In this document: one piece after another, positions 34,184 to 46,968 of the stretch | Layout: the number at the start of each line of letters is the position of its first letter | How positions within the stretch are numbered: the stretch's first letter is position 1 | NCBI GenBank assembly: GCA_023853785.1 | Contig: JAJIRX010000182.1 | Location: 1 to 55,127, forward strand | Reading direction: 5' to 3' | Source: Psilocybe azurescens | Lineage: Eukaryota > Basidiomycota > Agaricomycetes > Agaricales > Agrocybaceae | Length of the DNA stretch: 55,127 nucleotides | Made by a program: the position numbers and the translations under genes | Notes under the pieces: model-generated | Seen by the model: only the letters and a program-made list of their open reading frames with translations | Database searches by the model: none | Told to the model about the DNA's origin: nothing

Positions 34184-35332
34184 ATGACGACCCCTCCGAT
34201 TGAAATTATTTACAAGAGGGCCGACGGCCTAGATATTTACATGGATGTATACATTCCCACTAAAGCCTCAAAGGAGAGCCCGTCATCGGTATTGCTTTGG
34301 TGGCACGGTAAGTCACTGTCATCTAAATCGTCTGTGGCCCCTGATGGTTCTGGAATGTTGAAGGCGGAGGCCTGCTTCAGGTACGTGCGATCCCGTTATA
34401 TCGAGCGTTCAATCGCTTATTTGACCTACTTCCAGGGGACTAGAAAAGGTGACGGAGATTCTACCAAGAGCGAAACAGAATGTATTTTACTGAAGTGCAC
34501 ACTTATAGGCGTCTCACCCCACATGTTACAGGCCCCAGAAAAACACAATCTCTGTGTCGTATCCGCAGACTACAGGCTTGCCCCTCAGACCCGTATACCA
34601 GGTATACTGGAAGATTGCTCAGACGCAATGGACTTCCTCCATAGCGCCAGCTTCGCTGAGAAAACAGGGAATCGCGTGGATCCATCCAAACTCGTCGTAA
34701 GCGGGAGCTCAGCAGGTGGATGGTTGTCCCTCCTTGCAGGCACCGGAATCGGTTTCAGAGCGTGTGGATTACCTGCACCCAGACCTGTGCAGGGGATCGT
34801 TGCCATATATCCAATCACGGACCTTCTTGATCCTTTCTGGAAGACTAAGCAGCGCCCGGTCTCGTACATGGATCGAGTGATTGACTTCACTGAGGTCCAG
34901 TCGTTTGTGGATCCAGCAAGCCCTAAGACATCCTCTTCCGCCTTGGATGGGAAAAGATCTATATTTTATCACTACATGGTTCAAGAGTTAGTATTCAAAT
35001 TCCCACCGTATACACGGTGACTTACTATTCGAACCAGAGCCATCCTATCGTCTTTGTTGTTGGACGATACCGGTATCAAAGAAGATAACTTCAGCGTCGC
35101 TGCAGGTCTTAGATTGAAGAAAGGGAATCCCATTTCTCCGATCTACATCGTCACAGGTAATTCGGACGGCAAGGTTCCTCATGTCCAATCAATGGATGTT
35201 GTACTGGCGTTGAAAGAGATAGGGGAGCAAGTCGAATATGAGGAGCTAGATGGCCTTGACCATGGGTTTGACAGAGAGGCCAGGTATACGATGGATGGCC
35301 TATACAGATTCGTAGAGAAAGTGTTCAGATGA
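34184..35332 (+). CDS. Alpha/beta-hydrolase of the hormone-sensitive-lipase (fold-3) type
   Basis: Five exons in consistent phase: 34184-34307, 34364-34380, 34436-34448, 34509-34986, 35038-35332, giving 308 residues. Exons 2 and 3 are only 17 and 13 nt. Joined, they restore the oxyanion-hole motif HGGGLLQGTRKG. The chain continues with CVVSADYRLAPQT, the nucleophile motif VVSGSSAGGW, an acid residue in GNSDGKVP and the catalytic His in LDGLDHGFD. No signal peptide, so probably intracellular. It hydrolyses an ester or amide bond; the substrate is unknown. It may modify a product of the neighbouring oxidative genes. Confidence 0.85.
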
Positions 35333-35732
35333 TGTCATGGCAGATGAATTTCGTTCGAAGTTGAGAACAGGGTTGTTTAAATTAAATTGACGAGAACCAT
35401 TTTTGTTTTGTTCTGTAGGTATTTGTTTCATTTGCGAGTTGTTTGGTTTTATAAGTTAACGGCACGCTCACGGCGCACAATTCCAACCCTACCGACGCAA
35501 CCACCAAGCTACGCTAGTAGTCTCTCAGAATCCCTGCAGCTTGAAGCTCTACTTCATTTGTGTTTATATTTGCTTATTTTCTCGAAACGATGTTCTGTCT
35601 GCTCATGAGGTGTCTATGGTTGGTTTGTGGCCTGTGGCCCCTTTTCGGCTGATACTCATCACCTGCGCCGCAGTTCAGGATGGATCAACATTCTGTGACA
35701 GGCTACTTTAACATTTACAACTGTATGGGACC
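35333..35732. other. Intergenic, no gene seen
   Basis: Contains the 3' flank of the hydrolase and the promoter of the next gene. Confidence 0.5.
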
Positions 35733-35739
35733 TATAAAA
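35733..35739 (+). promoter_or_regulatory. Possible TATA box of the FAD-linked oxidase
   Basis: TATAAAA 30 bases before the ATG at 35769. This is close, which implies a very short leader. Confidence 0.4.
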
Positions 35740-35768
35740 GTAAGCGCGATATTCACTTCTTGACAGAG

Positions 35769-37751
35769 ATGGCCTTCTCTCATGTTCTTTCCGTCTTGGT
35801 GTCCCTATTCCTTTGGGGTGATAGGGTACAGCCGCATTGCCGCTGCCTCTACGGGCAAGACTGCTGGCCTAGCAAGAATGCATTTGCCTCTCTCTCAATC
35901 CAGTTGACTCGACCGCTTCTTTACCCGCAGCCTCCTGCATCCCGCTGCTACGTTGAAGCGCAGCCACTCCTACAAAAATATGCTTTTGGCACCGACAATT
36001 GCTCAGACATCATACACCAATACACCAATGGTACCTGGCGAGCGGATGAGCCTGGCGCAATGCAAAACACGAACTTTGAGACGTTTCTGTTGTCAAACGG
36101 AACCATAGAGGCATGTTATCTTGATGTTACCCTCGGGTCTCCTTGTTTACAAGGCAGCATTCCTCCGGTCGGTGTCGACGCAAGGACGGTGACTGACATC
36201 CAAGCTGGTATCAATTTCGCGAAGCGATACAATTTGCGCCTTGTAGTTAAAAACACTGGACATGATTACTTAGGAAGAAGCGCCGGACGCGGTGGATTTA
36301 TGGTGTGGACTCATAATCTGAAGGACAAGACTTTTAACTCTTCTTTCATCCCTGATGGCGCTCCTTCGAGTGAAAGGGTCACATACGATGGTAGCTAATA
36401 CATTATTGCTGCATTATGCTTGGACTCAAGTTCCTCTTATTCTAGCGGTTACGTTCGGTTCTGGAGTTCAATGGCACGAGGCGTACACCTTTGTACACCA
36501 ACATGGGCGCTCTATCGTGGGCGGCATCTCTTTGGGTGGTTCGGTAGGCTCTGCGGGAGGCTGGATCATGGGTGGTGGACATAGCGCGCTTTCCCCGTCC
36601 TTAGGCCTAGGTAACTACTGTGTTTGGTTTCCAGTCATTAGCCTGATCAATACCCCAAATTTCAGGCGTTGACAATGTCCTCCAGTTTACAATCGTTCTG
36701 GCCAATGGTACTTATATTACCGCAAACGCATACCAGCATTCCAATCTCTTCTGGGCGCTCAGAGGTGGGGGTGGTGGCACATATGGTATCGTGGTATCAG
36801 TTACCTACCAAACACACCCTTCTTCCCCTCTGACCATGTCTCTCATGGTCGCCAACTTCACATCCCCCCTAGTCGCTCAACGCGTAGCGACTGAATTCGT
36901 CAAGCTGCATGCAATGGTATCCGACGCAGGGTGGGGGGATATACGAGTGTCTCAAATACGAACTTCCAAATGCTTTTTGTCAAGCCTAACATATCAAGCG
37001 TGGAAGATGCCATTTTGAAATTCCGGCGTTTCATTGAGTTTGCTCGAAATGCCACAGAAGGACAGGTCCAGAATGTGTATCGCACCTATTCTACCTTTCT
37101 CGACTGGTACGATGCGATATTCACATCGCAGGTGGGACAGGTGGGCTCTCAGGTCGAGATTACGTCCCGGCTGCTTCCGCGAGATCTCGCGGTACATGAC
37201 CCTGCTAAAACTGCGAAGTTTATGTTGTCGGTTAACGGTGGTGTCATTACTAAGTACGTTGACCATGTTCCTCATAATAATTATCATTTTCTGCAGTTTT
37301 CATCTGGTTCTGACTCCATTTTCACTGTAAGCTCCGTAGCTGGCGGAGCTGTATCACACATCGATCCGTCGTCCACTGGGCTCAATCCTTCCTGGCGAAG
37401 GGCTATTGCAGAGGTGTACTCTATAGAATCATGGCCTGAAGGTTCTTCCGAAGACACGATTATACGAGCCAGAAATAGGCTGAAGAGCAAGACGGACATT
37501 CTTGATAAGCTCACAACTGACTCGGGAGCGTATCTGAATGAGGTCGGTACTTTTTGCTCAGCGTGACGACTGATTGATGTTCCCACCGTCAGGCGTCCCT
37601 TCACGAACGCGACTTTAAAAAATCGTTCTTTGGGTCCCATTATGCGAGATTGAAGGATATCAAAGAAATCTACGATCCCACATCCCTTTTCGTTGTTGCG
37701 TCTGGAATTGGCTCGGACGATTGGGATGGTGCACTAGAGTGCCGTCTCTAG
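35769..37751 (+). CDS. Secreted FAD-linked oxidoreductase (berberine-bridge-enzyme type)
   Basis: Signal peptide [17 protein letters not shown], then [12 protein letters not shown], a typical N-terminal motif of fungal members. The PCMH-type FAD domain shows [19 protein letters not shown], whose His is the expected covalent flavin anchor, and [17 protein letters not shown], where the second anchor Cys of double-linked enzymes is absent. Introns lie at about 36393-36447 and 36611-36665. The C-terminal BBE domain ends [20 protein letters not shown] after a further intron at about 37541-37592. A run of six G at 36933-36938 breaks the frame; seven would read [13 protein letters not shown]. Such enzymes oxidise alcohols, sugars or specialised metabolites and release H2O2. 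It lies convergent to the UbiA gene. Confidence 0.85.
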
Positions 37752-38867
37752 GCTCACAGTTGGTCGAGGCTCAACGACTGCTCGCACCATGCTTCTTGAT
37801 GAGCAAATAGTCTGTTCTTCACCCCATTGAGATAGAACCATGCCGAGAACTAACACGCGCTGAGTTTATTGTATCTCATTGTTAGCCTTCTATATGTAAT
37901 CTTTTTTTTTCATCTTGAATTCGCTGCTATTAAAGAGAAAACACCTCTCTTACTCTGGATTTAGGAATGCCGAACCTACTCCGCCAGATAGCGATTCCTG
38001 TACAATCTTGACTAAATATACCGTTGATCGACTTCAGGGCGCCCAAATGGAACTTCTATAACATCTATGTCTACCATCTAACTGCCTGTCAAGTCATCGC
38101 TTGTGGTTACATCGTTCGCGGTCGCGAATTTTCAGCTATTGTGGCATCTAACATTCAACTGACTTCAAAAAGGATAGCTCAGATATTTTCAGTTTCTTCG
38201 CGAGGGCGCTACGTACCTCAAATATAATTATTTAGGCGGTGATTTACTCCGTTACATCCATACGACTCCGTGGGTGGCATATTCCGTGTCGATCAAAGTA
38301 CTCAAATGCTTGCGCCGCAGCAAAAGATGGAAAATGTATCTTCTCAACTCTTAAATATTTTACTCGAGTTAGTGCAGCAACCGAGTGCAGACCTTGATGC
38401 TAACTCTGGGTATTTTTTTTTGCCACTGTTCTCAGGTTTAGAGGTATCCAGTGTCATCGTTTTTGAGTCAGACATGCGGATGTTATAAATCTATTAATGG
38501 CACAACGGAGACGAGAGAGCTTTAAACACAGATAATAACATACCTGCTAACTCCTGCCGTGAATAAAAATTTTCAGACAGCAGAACGCGAGAAATTTCAG
38601 TTTGCTGGGTACCTAGTGTAATAAAGCCGATATCCAGCGTCTGTGGCCATCAGCGATTAGTACTGAAGTTTGGCAACGTAGAAGATGTGTTACAGTAAAC
38701 TAAATTTGCGCATTACATTACATGGTTTTATTACGATAGAAGGTATCTTCTTCAAAGTCTATATATCTGTTAAAATACAATATTCTAATATACGGCTCTA
38801 ATTCCCCGATCTGACGGTCCACTACACACGTCTGGTGCCTGAAATCCCCACTACAATACCACCGAAG
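37752..38867. other. Intergenic between convergent genes
   Basis: AT-rich, about 1.1 kb, no gene recognised. Holds the 3' ends of the FAD oxidase and of the UbiA gene. Confidence 0.5.
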
Positions 38868-39899
38868 TCAATGATAAGCGAACCTGGGAGCGGCAACCAG
38901 CAGATGGCCGAGCATAAGCCATATCTAAATGTGAAAAGTTATACCAAATCTGGTAGATTCAACAAGGAAATATCCTCACGTTATAAATCCGAAAACTTCT
39001 CTCGTCTGACGTCTTTTGACGGCGAACCCAAATATGCACGCTGAGAGAAATGCCAAGGAAGGCGTAAAGATCTCCCAAGAGATGAGTTGCATTCCATATC
39101 CAAGGAAGGGCGAACGACCAGATGATCAGAAATATTGCGATTGATACTCGGGTGACATCTTGTCCTAGATAAATCGTCGTTGTTTGGCGCCCCATTTTTC
39201 TATCGCCATCAGTATCTGCTAGATCTTGAACATGGACAGTGGTGCATATGACTGAAAACGATAATAGCAGGGCCAGTATGGGCTTTGGCTGTCGAGGAAG
39301 TGATCCAACTAAGGTGTAAGGTCAGCCAACGACGTTCTTAAAGATAGGAAATATTAATCACTTAATACTGTAGTTGCCCCCGTCTCAAGGACCGCATAGC
39401 CCAATCCGTTGATGACGTTCTTCCAAAAGTAATTGCCGTTTAACAAAAGGTGGTCGTACATGTATACAAGACCACAGAATATAGAGCTGGGTATTATCAA
39501 CTCTTTTCCTCCGAGTAGCCAGGAAATAAGAAGGCAGATCCCGTTCATCGCCTTTGACAAGCTTCCTGCCGTGTCCAGCGTGATGCGCCCGGACGGTAGG
39601 GGCCTCCATGGCTTATTAATTCTATCTTCGTCTACCGACAGCGATTGGTTGTCGATGTCAATCAAAAACAGGTGAGAGAGAACCCATACGGGCACCAACA
39701 ATGCTCTTGTTGCTGTCATGTCGAAGTTGGACACCATAAAGGCAAATCCTGACTGGAATTCGGAATGTTCAGTTACATGTGCGAGACCTAGTTGCTGAAA
39801 TCCGACACTCACAACTGGAAGAAGTATTGTTTTAATATCTGAGCGGACGAACAGATACGCAGTTTTGAGATGAAAAAGGAGCCCTCTTTTGGGAGACAT
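38868..39899 (-). CDS. UbiA-family integral membrane prenyltransferase or terpene cyclase
   Basis: Four exons on the minus strand (39899-39813, 39752-39362, 39308-38980, 38924-38868) join in phase to 287 residues with no break. The first Asp-rich motif is in FLIDIDNQSLSVDEDRINKP, followed by WRPLPSGRIT. The second is VQDLADTDGDRKMGRQTT. These two Asp clusters bind Mg-diphosphate in UbiA proteins. Several hydrophobic helices run between and after them. Its size and style match short fungal UbiA proteins, a group that includes meroterpenoid prenyltransferases and the membrane-bound sesquiterpene cyclase type known from the fumagillin pathway. Which reaction it catalyses cannot be read from the sequence. 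Neighbouring P450, GMC and FAD oxidases suggest a biosynthetic role. Confidence 0.85.
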
Positions 39900-40305
39900 T
39901 GAGCACTGAGGAGCGGAGGAGAGAATTAAGACAATGAAATGACGAAGTTACACCCCATTTAAATATCTCAAGCATATATGTCCGACAGAAGTGGTCGGAG
40001 TGACCGATTGTATTAGGTTCTATACAAACCATGAGTCACTTGCTGCGCTGGGGCAATGGAACGATATCTCGATGCAAAAGTCGGATCTCACGCATACACG
40101 GATTGTTTCGGGATTTCAGATGGAAACGGATTTTAGAATAGTAAAAATGATGAGTGCAGACAAAAAATCGAAAATACGAAGTCCAGGGGACCAGGAAACT
40201 TGATGTATTCTTAATCGTAATCAATTCGTCTTCTTTGCTTTTACTACAAATGGATATGCACATTTGCGTCCGAGGCGGCTGACACGGAGACGCCGTCTAT
40301 CAGAT

Positions 40306-43044
40306 TTAAAAATATCCGTGGAGGTCGAGATCCTGTGCAATTAAATGAGCAGCTTTCTCTCCTATAGCAATTGCAGTTGAATAAGTGTTCTGTCATTCAA
40401 TCATAAGCTTATTTTACACAACGGAGTCCATCGGAGCGCTCTCACCGCATTGACATTCGATGGAGGGATTGAAACATCTAGGTCATTGACAGAGTTAAAT
40501 ATACCGTAATGGACCATACCGATCATACTAATCTCTTACCTGCAATTTTAAGACATTCAGTGCCGTAAACGTTAAGCCTTGGATCAACGACTCCGCCACG
40601 CTCTCTGGGTTTCATGGCGCATGTTCCCAGCTTCAATGTGCACGGGTAAATTACTTCAGTCAAACGAGTAGACTTTAAAGTGGTGGCTTACCGAATGCCA
40701 GGTAGTCGCCACTGCGTTAAATGAATAAAACCGATTAAATGAACGAGATCGCAGAATGAAGATACTTACCAGTTCGGCGGTGGTATTCGTCAATTGCTGC
40801 ATTGTCTTCGGCTGTGTAGACAAGCCTGGGATGCTGAATATCAACAGGCAGACGCTCCTCAGTCGTGACTGCATCACTTCCGTCTGGAAACTTTGGGTGA
40901 GAATGTGGAACAGGACCACGATATACAGGCAGTCGTCTCATAATTTCACGACTGTGCTTGTATGCCCATCGTAGGATCGCAAGATCAGATGGTCTACAAT
41001 AGATTAAATCTTTGACACAACGTTTGGACTCAACTCAACATACTCTGTCATAAATCCTGTGTCAAAATCAAGAGGGGCGTATATATCATCAGAAGTGATA
41101 TGGACGCTTCCACGACACGCCGGATAGCCCTGAAATTCTCATAAAAATTGTAATTTATTAGCAAGAATAACAGACCTCACGGGAAAGTATCCTCCTGTTA
41201 CGAACTTTGTTGTTGGTGGTAACCCCAATTGGGCGGCCAAGTCGGTTGCTGGAAGTCTAAAAGTAGATGAATTACTAGTCCCGGCTTAACTTCGAGAAGT
41301 GTAAAATACCGTGGGGATCCTTTCATCCATACAATAGGCTTATCCGGTTTTTTCTCGAAGAATTCTTTCCAGCGAGATTCAAACTCGGGACCAAGCTCAT
41401 GTAATTCGTCTTCTCGTGGACGCAGCTTGATAGCGGCGTCTACGCCACTGTATTTGTAAATTTGATTAAACCATTCTTGGTAAAATGAACTCAGTGGAGC
41501 CACGAACTTGCTTCCAAGAAGGCCGGATCCGTTCTTGGTCCATGAGTCAAGATGCCCTTGGAGCATCAACGAGTCAGTGCCAGTTCAGGTAATTTGTGCT
41601 CAATGATCATACGTTTTGTTTCTTCGTGATCATTCCGAACCAGTCCGTCATAGGTTTCAATAATGGGATCAGCGAAGTACGCCGCGCCAACAAGGAGATG
41701 ATCTATCAGATAGTGTGAATCAGGCGTCAGGTAAATTCACGAGAACAGGCACACCTTGATAGTTTTCTCCGACTCCTGGGAGATCAACAAGCTGTTTAAT
41801 GCCGGCTTTTTGAAGACATTCTGCGGCACCGATTCCAGAGCGCTCCAGAATCGCCGGAGAGCCCATTGCGCCTGCTGAGAGTACTACCAATCGAGTCGCG
41901 CGAGCGACACGAGGAGATAAATCCGCATCTGGCCGTATGAGCTTGTCATTGACAAACTCAACCCCAACGGCACGTTTGTTTCTAGAAAATATATGTTAGT
42001 TGTTATAGTCTGGACAATCGGTTATAACATCATTGTACTCAAATATAACACGCGTGACTCGGCAGCCATCGATAATTTCGAGGTTATTGTTCTCTGGCTG
42101 GTTGTAGATAAAGTTATGCTGGAAATTTTGAGCGTCGATCTACCAGCCCTGTAAAATTCCACAAGAACTCACGGCTACATCCTGTCGGATACCTGTCTTC
42201 TCGTCAATCCATCTGTATTGAACACACGTATAAGGCATCGTTTTGAGGAGGCAGAAAAGATAAATCACTTTGGAACTCTCTATGATGAAGATTCGCGAGT
42301 TTGGTCGAGAAAGGAAAGGGGCAAGAAGCCTACCGAAAAAATATTCAAGGAATCCGCGTGCATCGTGTTATATTCTTCGCTATATGGCCTATTCGTTTCC
42401 ACTTTTGGACCGACCTCGACAAACTGTTGGGCAGAGATATCGTAATGGCCGCCCAAAGATACTTTGAGAGGACCTGAATATCCGTGACTTTCCAGATTAG
42501 GTTGGACCTGGTACGTCTCGGCCTATCCGATCATAATTAAGTACTTGCTATAGTGCAATAATTACGCATTGATATACCTTGCAAAGAAGCGGAATGATTT
42601 CCTTAGAGCCCCATCCTGGATTGCCGTGCTCAGTCTCCCAATCATCGTAATCCGATGCGGAGGCACGGTTATACATCAGCCAGTTCACTGCCGACCCTCC
42701 ACCGACACAACGGGCAGTATGCACATAGACACTACGCCCACCGACGGCCTCGCTAGGCTTACTGATGTGCAGGGTAGTAGTATTGCTCCCAGGAGCAATG
42801 TGTCGAATGAATCTACCAGGTTGAATGTGATCGATCATGTCCTTTGTGTGCGGACCGGCTTCGAGCACGAGAATTTTCAATGTTGGGTCTGCCTTGGCCA
42901 GACGTCCGGCTGTAACACAGGCAGTCGCACCACCTTTACTTATCTATCAGCTCAAAAGTATAGAAAGACAACCGTTTTCGCTGTATACACACCTCCAGCA
43001 AAGATAATGTCATATTCGTTCCGAGAAAGGTTTGCGTCGGGCAT
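40306..43044 (-). CDS. Alcohol (methanol) oxidase, GMC oxidoreductase
   Basis: About 15 exons on the minus strand. It starts MPDANLSRNEYDIIFAGGG at 43044. The first exons are 43044-42993, 42933-42578, 42522-42334, a microexon of 11 nt at 42279-42269, then 42212-42173, 42118-42040 and 41981-41755; the last ends in a stop at 40308-40306. Motifs: the GxGxxG dinucleotide site, LKILVLEAGPHTKD, RCVGGGSAVNWLMYNRASAS, SAGAMGSPAILERSGIG, LPGVGENYQ, DEYHRRT, TTWHSLGTCAMKP with the catalytic His, and NTYSTAIAIGEKAA with the partner Asn. This is the methanol/alcohol oxidase branch of GMC enzymes. It oxidises methanol or short alcohols to aldehyde and makes H2O2. With all introns removed no frame break is needed. 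It shares a 513-bp divergent promoter region with the P450. Confidence 0.87.
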
Positions 43045-43557
43045 ATGGAGAAAAGGCGACAAACAGGACTTGTCAGGGTAGCAGGATGTGTGGCTATCTG
43101 GCTATCTGAGGTACAAGCAAAAGAAGGAGTCGCATGATAAAGGAAGCGCCGCCGCGACCACCCCATCTCGATGCTATTTTTACAGTGCATACGGTGGGGG
43201 AATTTAAGAATTTCACACCAGCATTAGCTGACTGTTTCTTTAGGGCAGGCCCTGCGGTCAAATTGATGCGTTACAACCGGAGATCCTTGAGCATAGGATG
43301 GAAGCCGTAACTAGAGAACTTCCCAGAACCCCGCTTATCGCATAGCTTGCATATTACTGTTCTTGGAGGTTCTTGGACATGAAACCCATCGATGAAATCT
43401 CACTCCGTTCCATGTAAATCAGTATCTTTAGGCATGTTTTCATTCTCTGACTCAATGGCTCCAGCTCAACTGTCAAGCTATAACCACGGTGCTGTGCGGG
43501 ATCAATGTGCTGTATATAAATGCTGAACCAGGATACGATTATCTGCGAATCACCGCT
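43045..43557. promoter_or_regulatory. Divergent promoter region between alcohol oxidase and P450
   Basis: 513 bases separate the two start codons. A TATATAAA at 43513-43520 probably serves the P450. No TATA box is obvious on the alcohol-oxidase side. Confidence 0.5.
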
Positions 43558-45824
43558 ATGTCCACTCCATTAACGACTGCAGAAATTCCTGCACCCTTCA
43601 TTGTATCCGCATTAGTGGCTGTCTTGATATGCATTTTCATCATACGTAGCTATGAAACCTCGTCGTATAGAAGTCTTCGGTACCCGCCTGGACCCCATCC
43701 ACTTCCGATTGTAGGAAATATTTTCCAGTTTCCAGCTTCCCGTTGGTGGTTGAAGTTCACCGAGCTTGGTAAACATTATGGTAGTTTCCATATCTCATTT
43801 TCTGGATTTATCTGATTTATCTTGAGGATAGGGCCTTTGGTTCACCTATCGGTAGCGAACAAGCACATCGTGCTCATAAACAGCCAGGAGATGGCGGCGG
43901 AGCTCCTGGATCGTACATCCACTGCGGACAGGCCACTTTTACTCATGGCCGGCGAGTTGTAAGTGTCTCCTTCCAACATTAGTAGTCACTGCAGTAAATA
44001 GGCTGGCCACATATCGCAGAATGGGTTTTGATGCATCAATAGCATTCATCGGGTACGGAGAGAGGTGGCGGACATACAGGCGGATATCCAACAAAGTGAT
44101 GTCAGTAAGCTCGGTGAAAATGTACAGCGAGACGCTGGCGCGGGAAGCAATACGACTTGTTTCCACACTGCTCGACGACCCACACTCCTACAGTGAACAA
44201 ATTCGATTGTGAGTAGTATATGATCTCGATTGAAAGTCGCAAGCTCACATTTCTTAGTTCTCTTGGAAGGACTATTATGGAAGCTATCTACGGAATAGAC
44301 TGTCTGTCGCCCGATGATACAGTGGGTCTACATCGCACCGATAGTAGCTTAGTGACTCAACAAAAAACAAACCAGTACATTAAGGTAGCCGAAGAAACGC
44401 TAGAAAATATATCGCATGCGGTTATTCCTGGATCGTATATGGTAGATGTTATACCCTGGCGTGCGTATCTTCTAAGATAATCCTCCTAATCGTTTACTAA
44501 TTAGACAGCACTGAACCAAAAGTGAAGTATCTACCGTATATTGGTCTGCCTTTTCAACGACATGTAAGGCTTGGACGAAAGCAATTGAAGCTCATGGTTA
44601 GCCGACCATTTCAACACGTTCTCCGCACAAGAGTAAGCTTGCGTTAATTCATTACCAGGTCATACTATAGCTACTTATTGCGGCAACTCGAAGCTGGACG
44701 GAACAGCGAGGCCTTCCTTCACATCTTCAATACTTGATGGTGAAATTGGATTAGCTGATTCATCTGAAAGGGACGACATCATGTCCTGGGCAGCAGGGAC
44801 GATGTATGGTGGTGAGCCAACTGACAAATCGCTACTCCTTCCATCTTTTAACAACGGGCACTAACCTGGCCCAAAATAGCCGCCGGTGAAACAACACATG
44901 CCACACTGCTCAATTTTGTCTTAGCAATGGTACAAAATACTTCTATTCAGAAGAAAGCCCAGGCTGAAATCGACCTCGTAGTAAGTTGACTTTCATTATT
45001 AACTAAGCTACCTACCACTCAATGTTCGGTCAAATAACTTAGGTTGGCAAGCTTCGAGCTCCAGAATTTTCAGACAGACCGCATCTCCCCTACGTTAACG
45101 CGTTAATAAAAGAATTGACTCGTTGGAGAGTGGCACTACCTCTAGGTATCTTACATTCATTCTGAAGGCTCAATGGGGTGTCGGACTAATGTGACGTACA
45201 CAGGGGTAGCACATGTTTGCCGCGACGACATAGAATATAAAGGTACCATTAAATAAGTCCATCAGGCTTATTGCTTATGTAGGATTTGTCGGCAGACTAC
45301 CACCTTCCGAAGGGAACCATTCTAATATCAAATGTCTGGTACGCAGTTCGAATCGCCATCGAAAGCGATACAATGCTCATTAAATATTCACTTTGTAGGT
45401 CGATAAGCCAAAATTCCTCCTACTACGAAGATCCGCAGGCCTTCAACCCGGATCGATTTCTCAAGGAACACGCAGAACTAGACCCTTTCAATTTTGCTTT
45501 TGGGTATGGACCACGGTAGGAGCATAGCTTTGATCGACCGGAGAGACCCTGAATTCAGATAACCTTTCAGCATCTGTCTCGGACGATATTTTGCCATTGA
45601 TCAACTTTATATCGTTGTAGCTTCACTTCTTTGGGCGTTTGACATTACTCCACTTGAAAAAGAGAGCTTACCTCATCCTAGCTATACGTCTGGGTTTATT
45701 AGGTGCGTGTGGGCGCTATTCATATTGGGCGTCTGTTGTTAATGCGATATTATTCAGCGCACCATCTCCATTTCGATGTAATATAACTCCACGACATGAC
45801 GGCGTTGAACATCTCCGACGGTAA
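43558..45824 (+). CDS. Cytochrome P450 monooxygenase
   Basis: Thirteen exons: 43558-43780, 43832-43958, 44020-44208, 44258-44460, 44505-44632, 44694-44811, 44880-44980, 45043-45145, 45204-45242, 45296-45338, 45399-45515, 45571-45700, 45758-45824; about 528 residues. An N-terminal membrane anchor ([18 protein letters not shown]) is followed by the Pro-rich hinge [13 protein letters not shown]. The I-helix motif is [11 protein letters not shown], the ExxR is in ALIKELTRW, and the haem Cys lies in [16 protein letters not shown] across the exon 11-12 junction. Architecture matches the large basidiomycete P450 families anchored in the ER. One base too many in an A run at 45657-45661 breaks the last exons; four A would restore SYTSGFISAPSPF. 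Substrate unknown. Confidence 0.87.
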
Positions 45825-46895
45825 GCTTTTTAACCTCATTTATGGAACTCGAAACATGGGTTTCGGAAGAGCTGGCCGTCGTATTGAATATTTTCATATC
45901 GCCTCATATACTGCAACCTGCCGCCACTTATACCTGTCACTTATGTACGACGGTCAATGGTTTTACCTGGCATCTCGTAATTGCCTGTGTCAAAAGCAAC
46001 TTGTGAAACTGGTCATTGCTATTCCAGAGCTCGTTAAAGAGCGGCTTGAGGAATATCAGGTCTGTTCGCCTTCCTAGACGGCGATTTGTCAATGCAACGC
46101 GAATCGAAATGTACCGTAAGCTTGTGTTAGATCTCCCGGCCAGTATAGTAGACGGCCGGGTAGACGGGCACCTATTGAACCACAGGGACCAAAATTGAAA
46201 CGTCGCCCAAGTAATTAATTTAACTCAATACGTAAGCTTCCCCATCTTTCAACAATACCTTTAGGAAGGATAGTAACAATTATCCCAGCGATTTTAGGCA
46301 CGAAGTGACCAGTCTGAATGAATTGTAGAAGCAAGTATAATTGTAGCGTCATAACGCTACATTGATGCTGATAATATGATAAGTTATGGATTGGATCCTC
46401 GAGGTCTCAACACCGACAGAGCATCTGCTAGTCAAATGGGCGCTTATTTTATTATTCCTTGATAAATAACCAATTTCTTATTACAGGTTCTGACAGCCGA
46501 AATTCAATAATGTCTCAAATCGAATATCGGCTGTAACTTTCTGGCTCCCCAATCCTCTTGACTTTTATTTTTGCCTAAACGGAACAAAATTCCACCAAAA
46601 ATCGTACTGAAATCCGACCATCGGGTGCTGACTGATGCATACTCAGTAACATAAAGTTGTCTGCCGAAGGATGCCGGAAGGCACCATCATGTATCAGCAA
46701 AGTTGTCAACAGTTTTTTTCAATCCAGGTGACGTTTGAGGAACGCGGCCTCGTTACTGTACAAGTTCACAAGTCTGTAACTCGTGTTTATTTAGCACAAA
46801 CCTAGCCATTCGAGATCATGCGACTGAACGGCTCTGTATCGACCCTCGGCATACCCTTCAGTATCGACCCTGTACCTTAGCGACCATTTATTCAG
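45825..46895. other. Intergenic, no gene seen
   Basis: About 1.07 kb. Short plus-strand frames at 45838-46198 have no family resemblance. Confidence 0.45.
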
Positions 46896-46902
46896 TATAA
46901 AA
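46896..46902 (+). promoter_or_regulatory. TATA box of the aryl-alcohol-oxidase-type gene
   Basis: TATAAAA 67 bases upstream of the ATG at 46969, a normal spacing. Confidence 0.6.
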
Positions 46903-46968
46903 CAGCTCTAAGAGGATCAGCACATATCCCGACACTCATCTCAGTTGACGTCTCCAATTTCGCTCGTC

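Noticed and set aside
41513..41590. Apparent stop and frameshift in the alcohol oxidase near 41580
   Set aside because: A 56-nt intron starting GTATGATC and ending CCAAG, and a 60-nt intron further on, restore a normal alcohol-oxidase sequence.
44633..44811. Apparent frameshift in the P450 before [10 protein letters not shown]
   Set aside because: Using the acceptor AAG at 44691-44693 gives [14 protein letters not shown] in phase, so no break is needed there.
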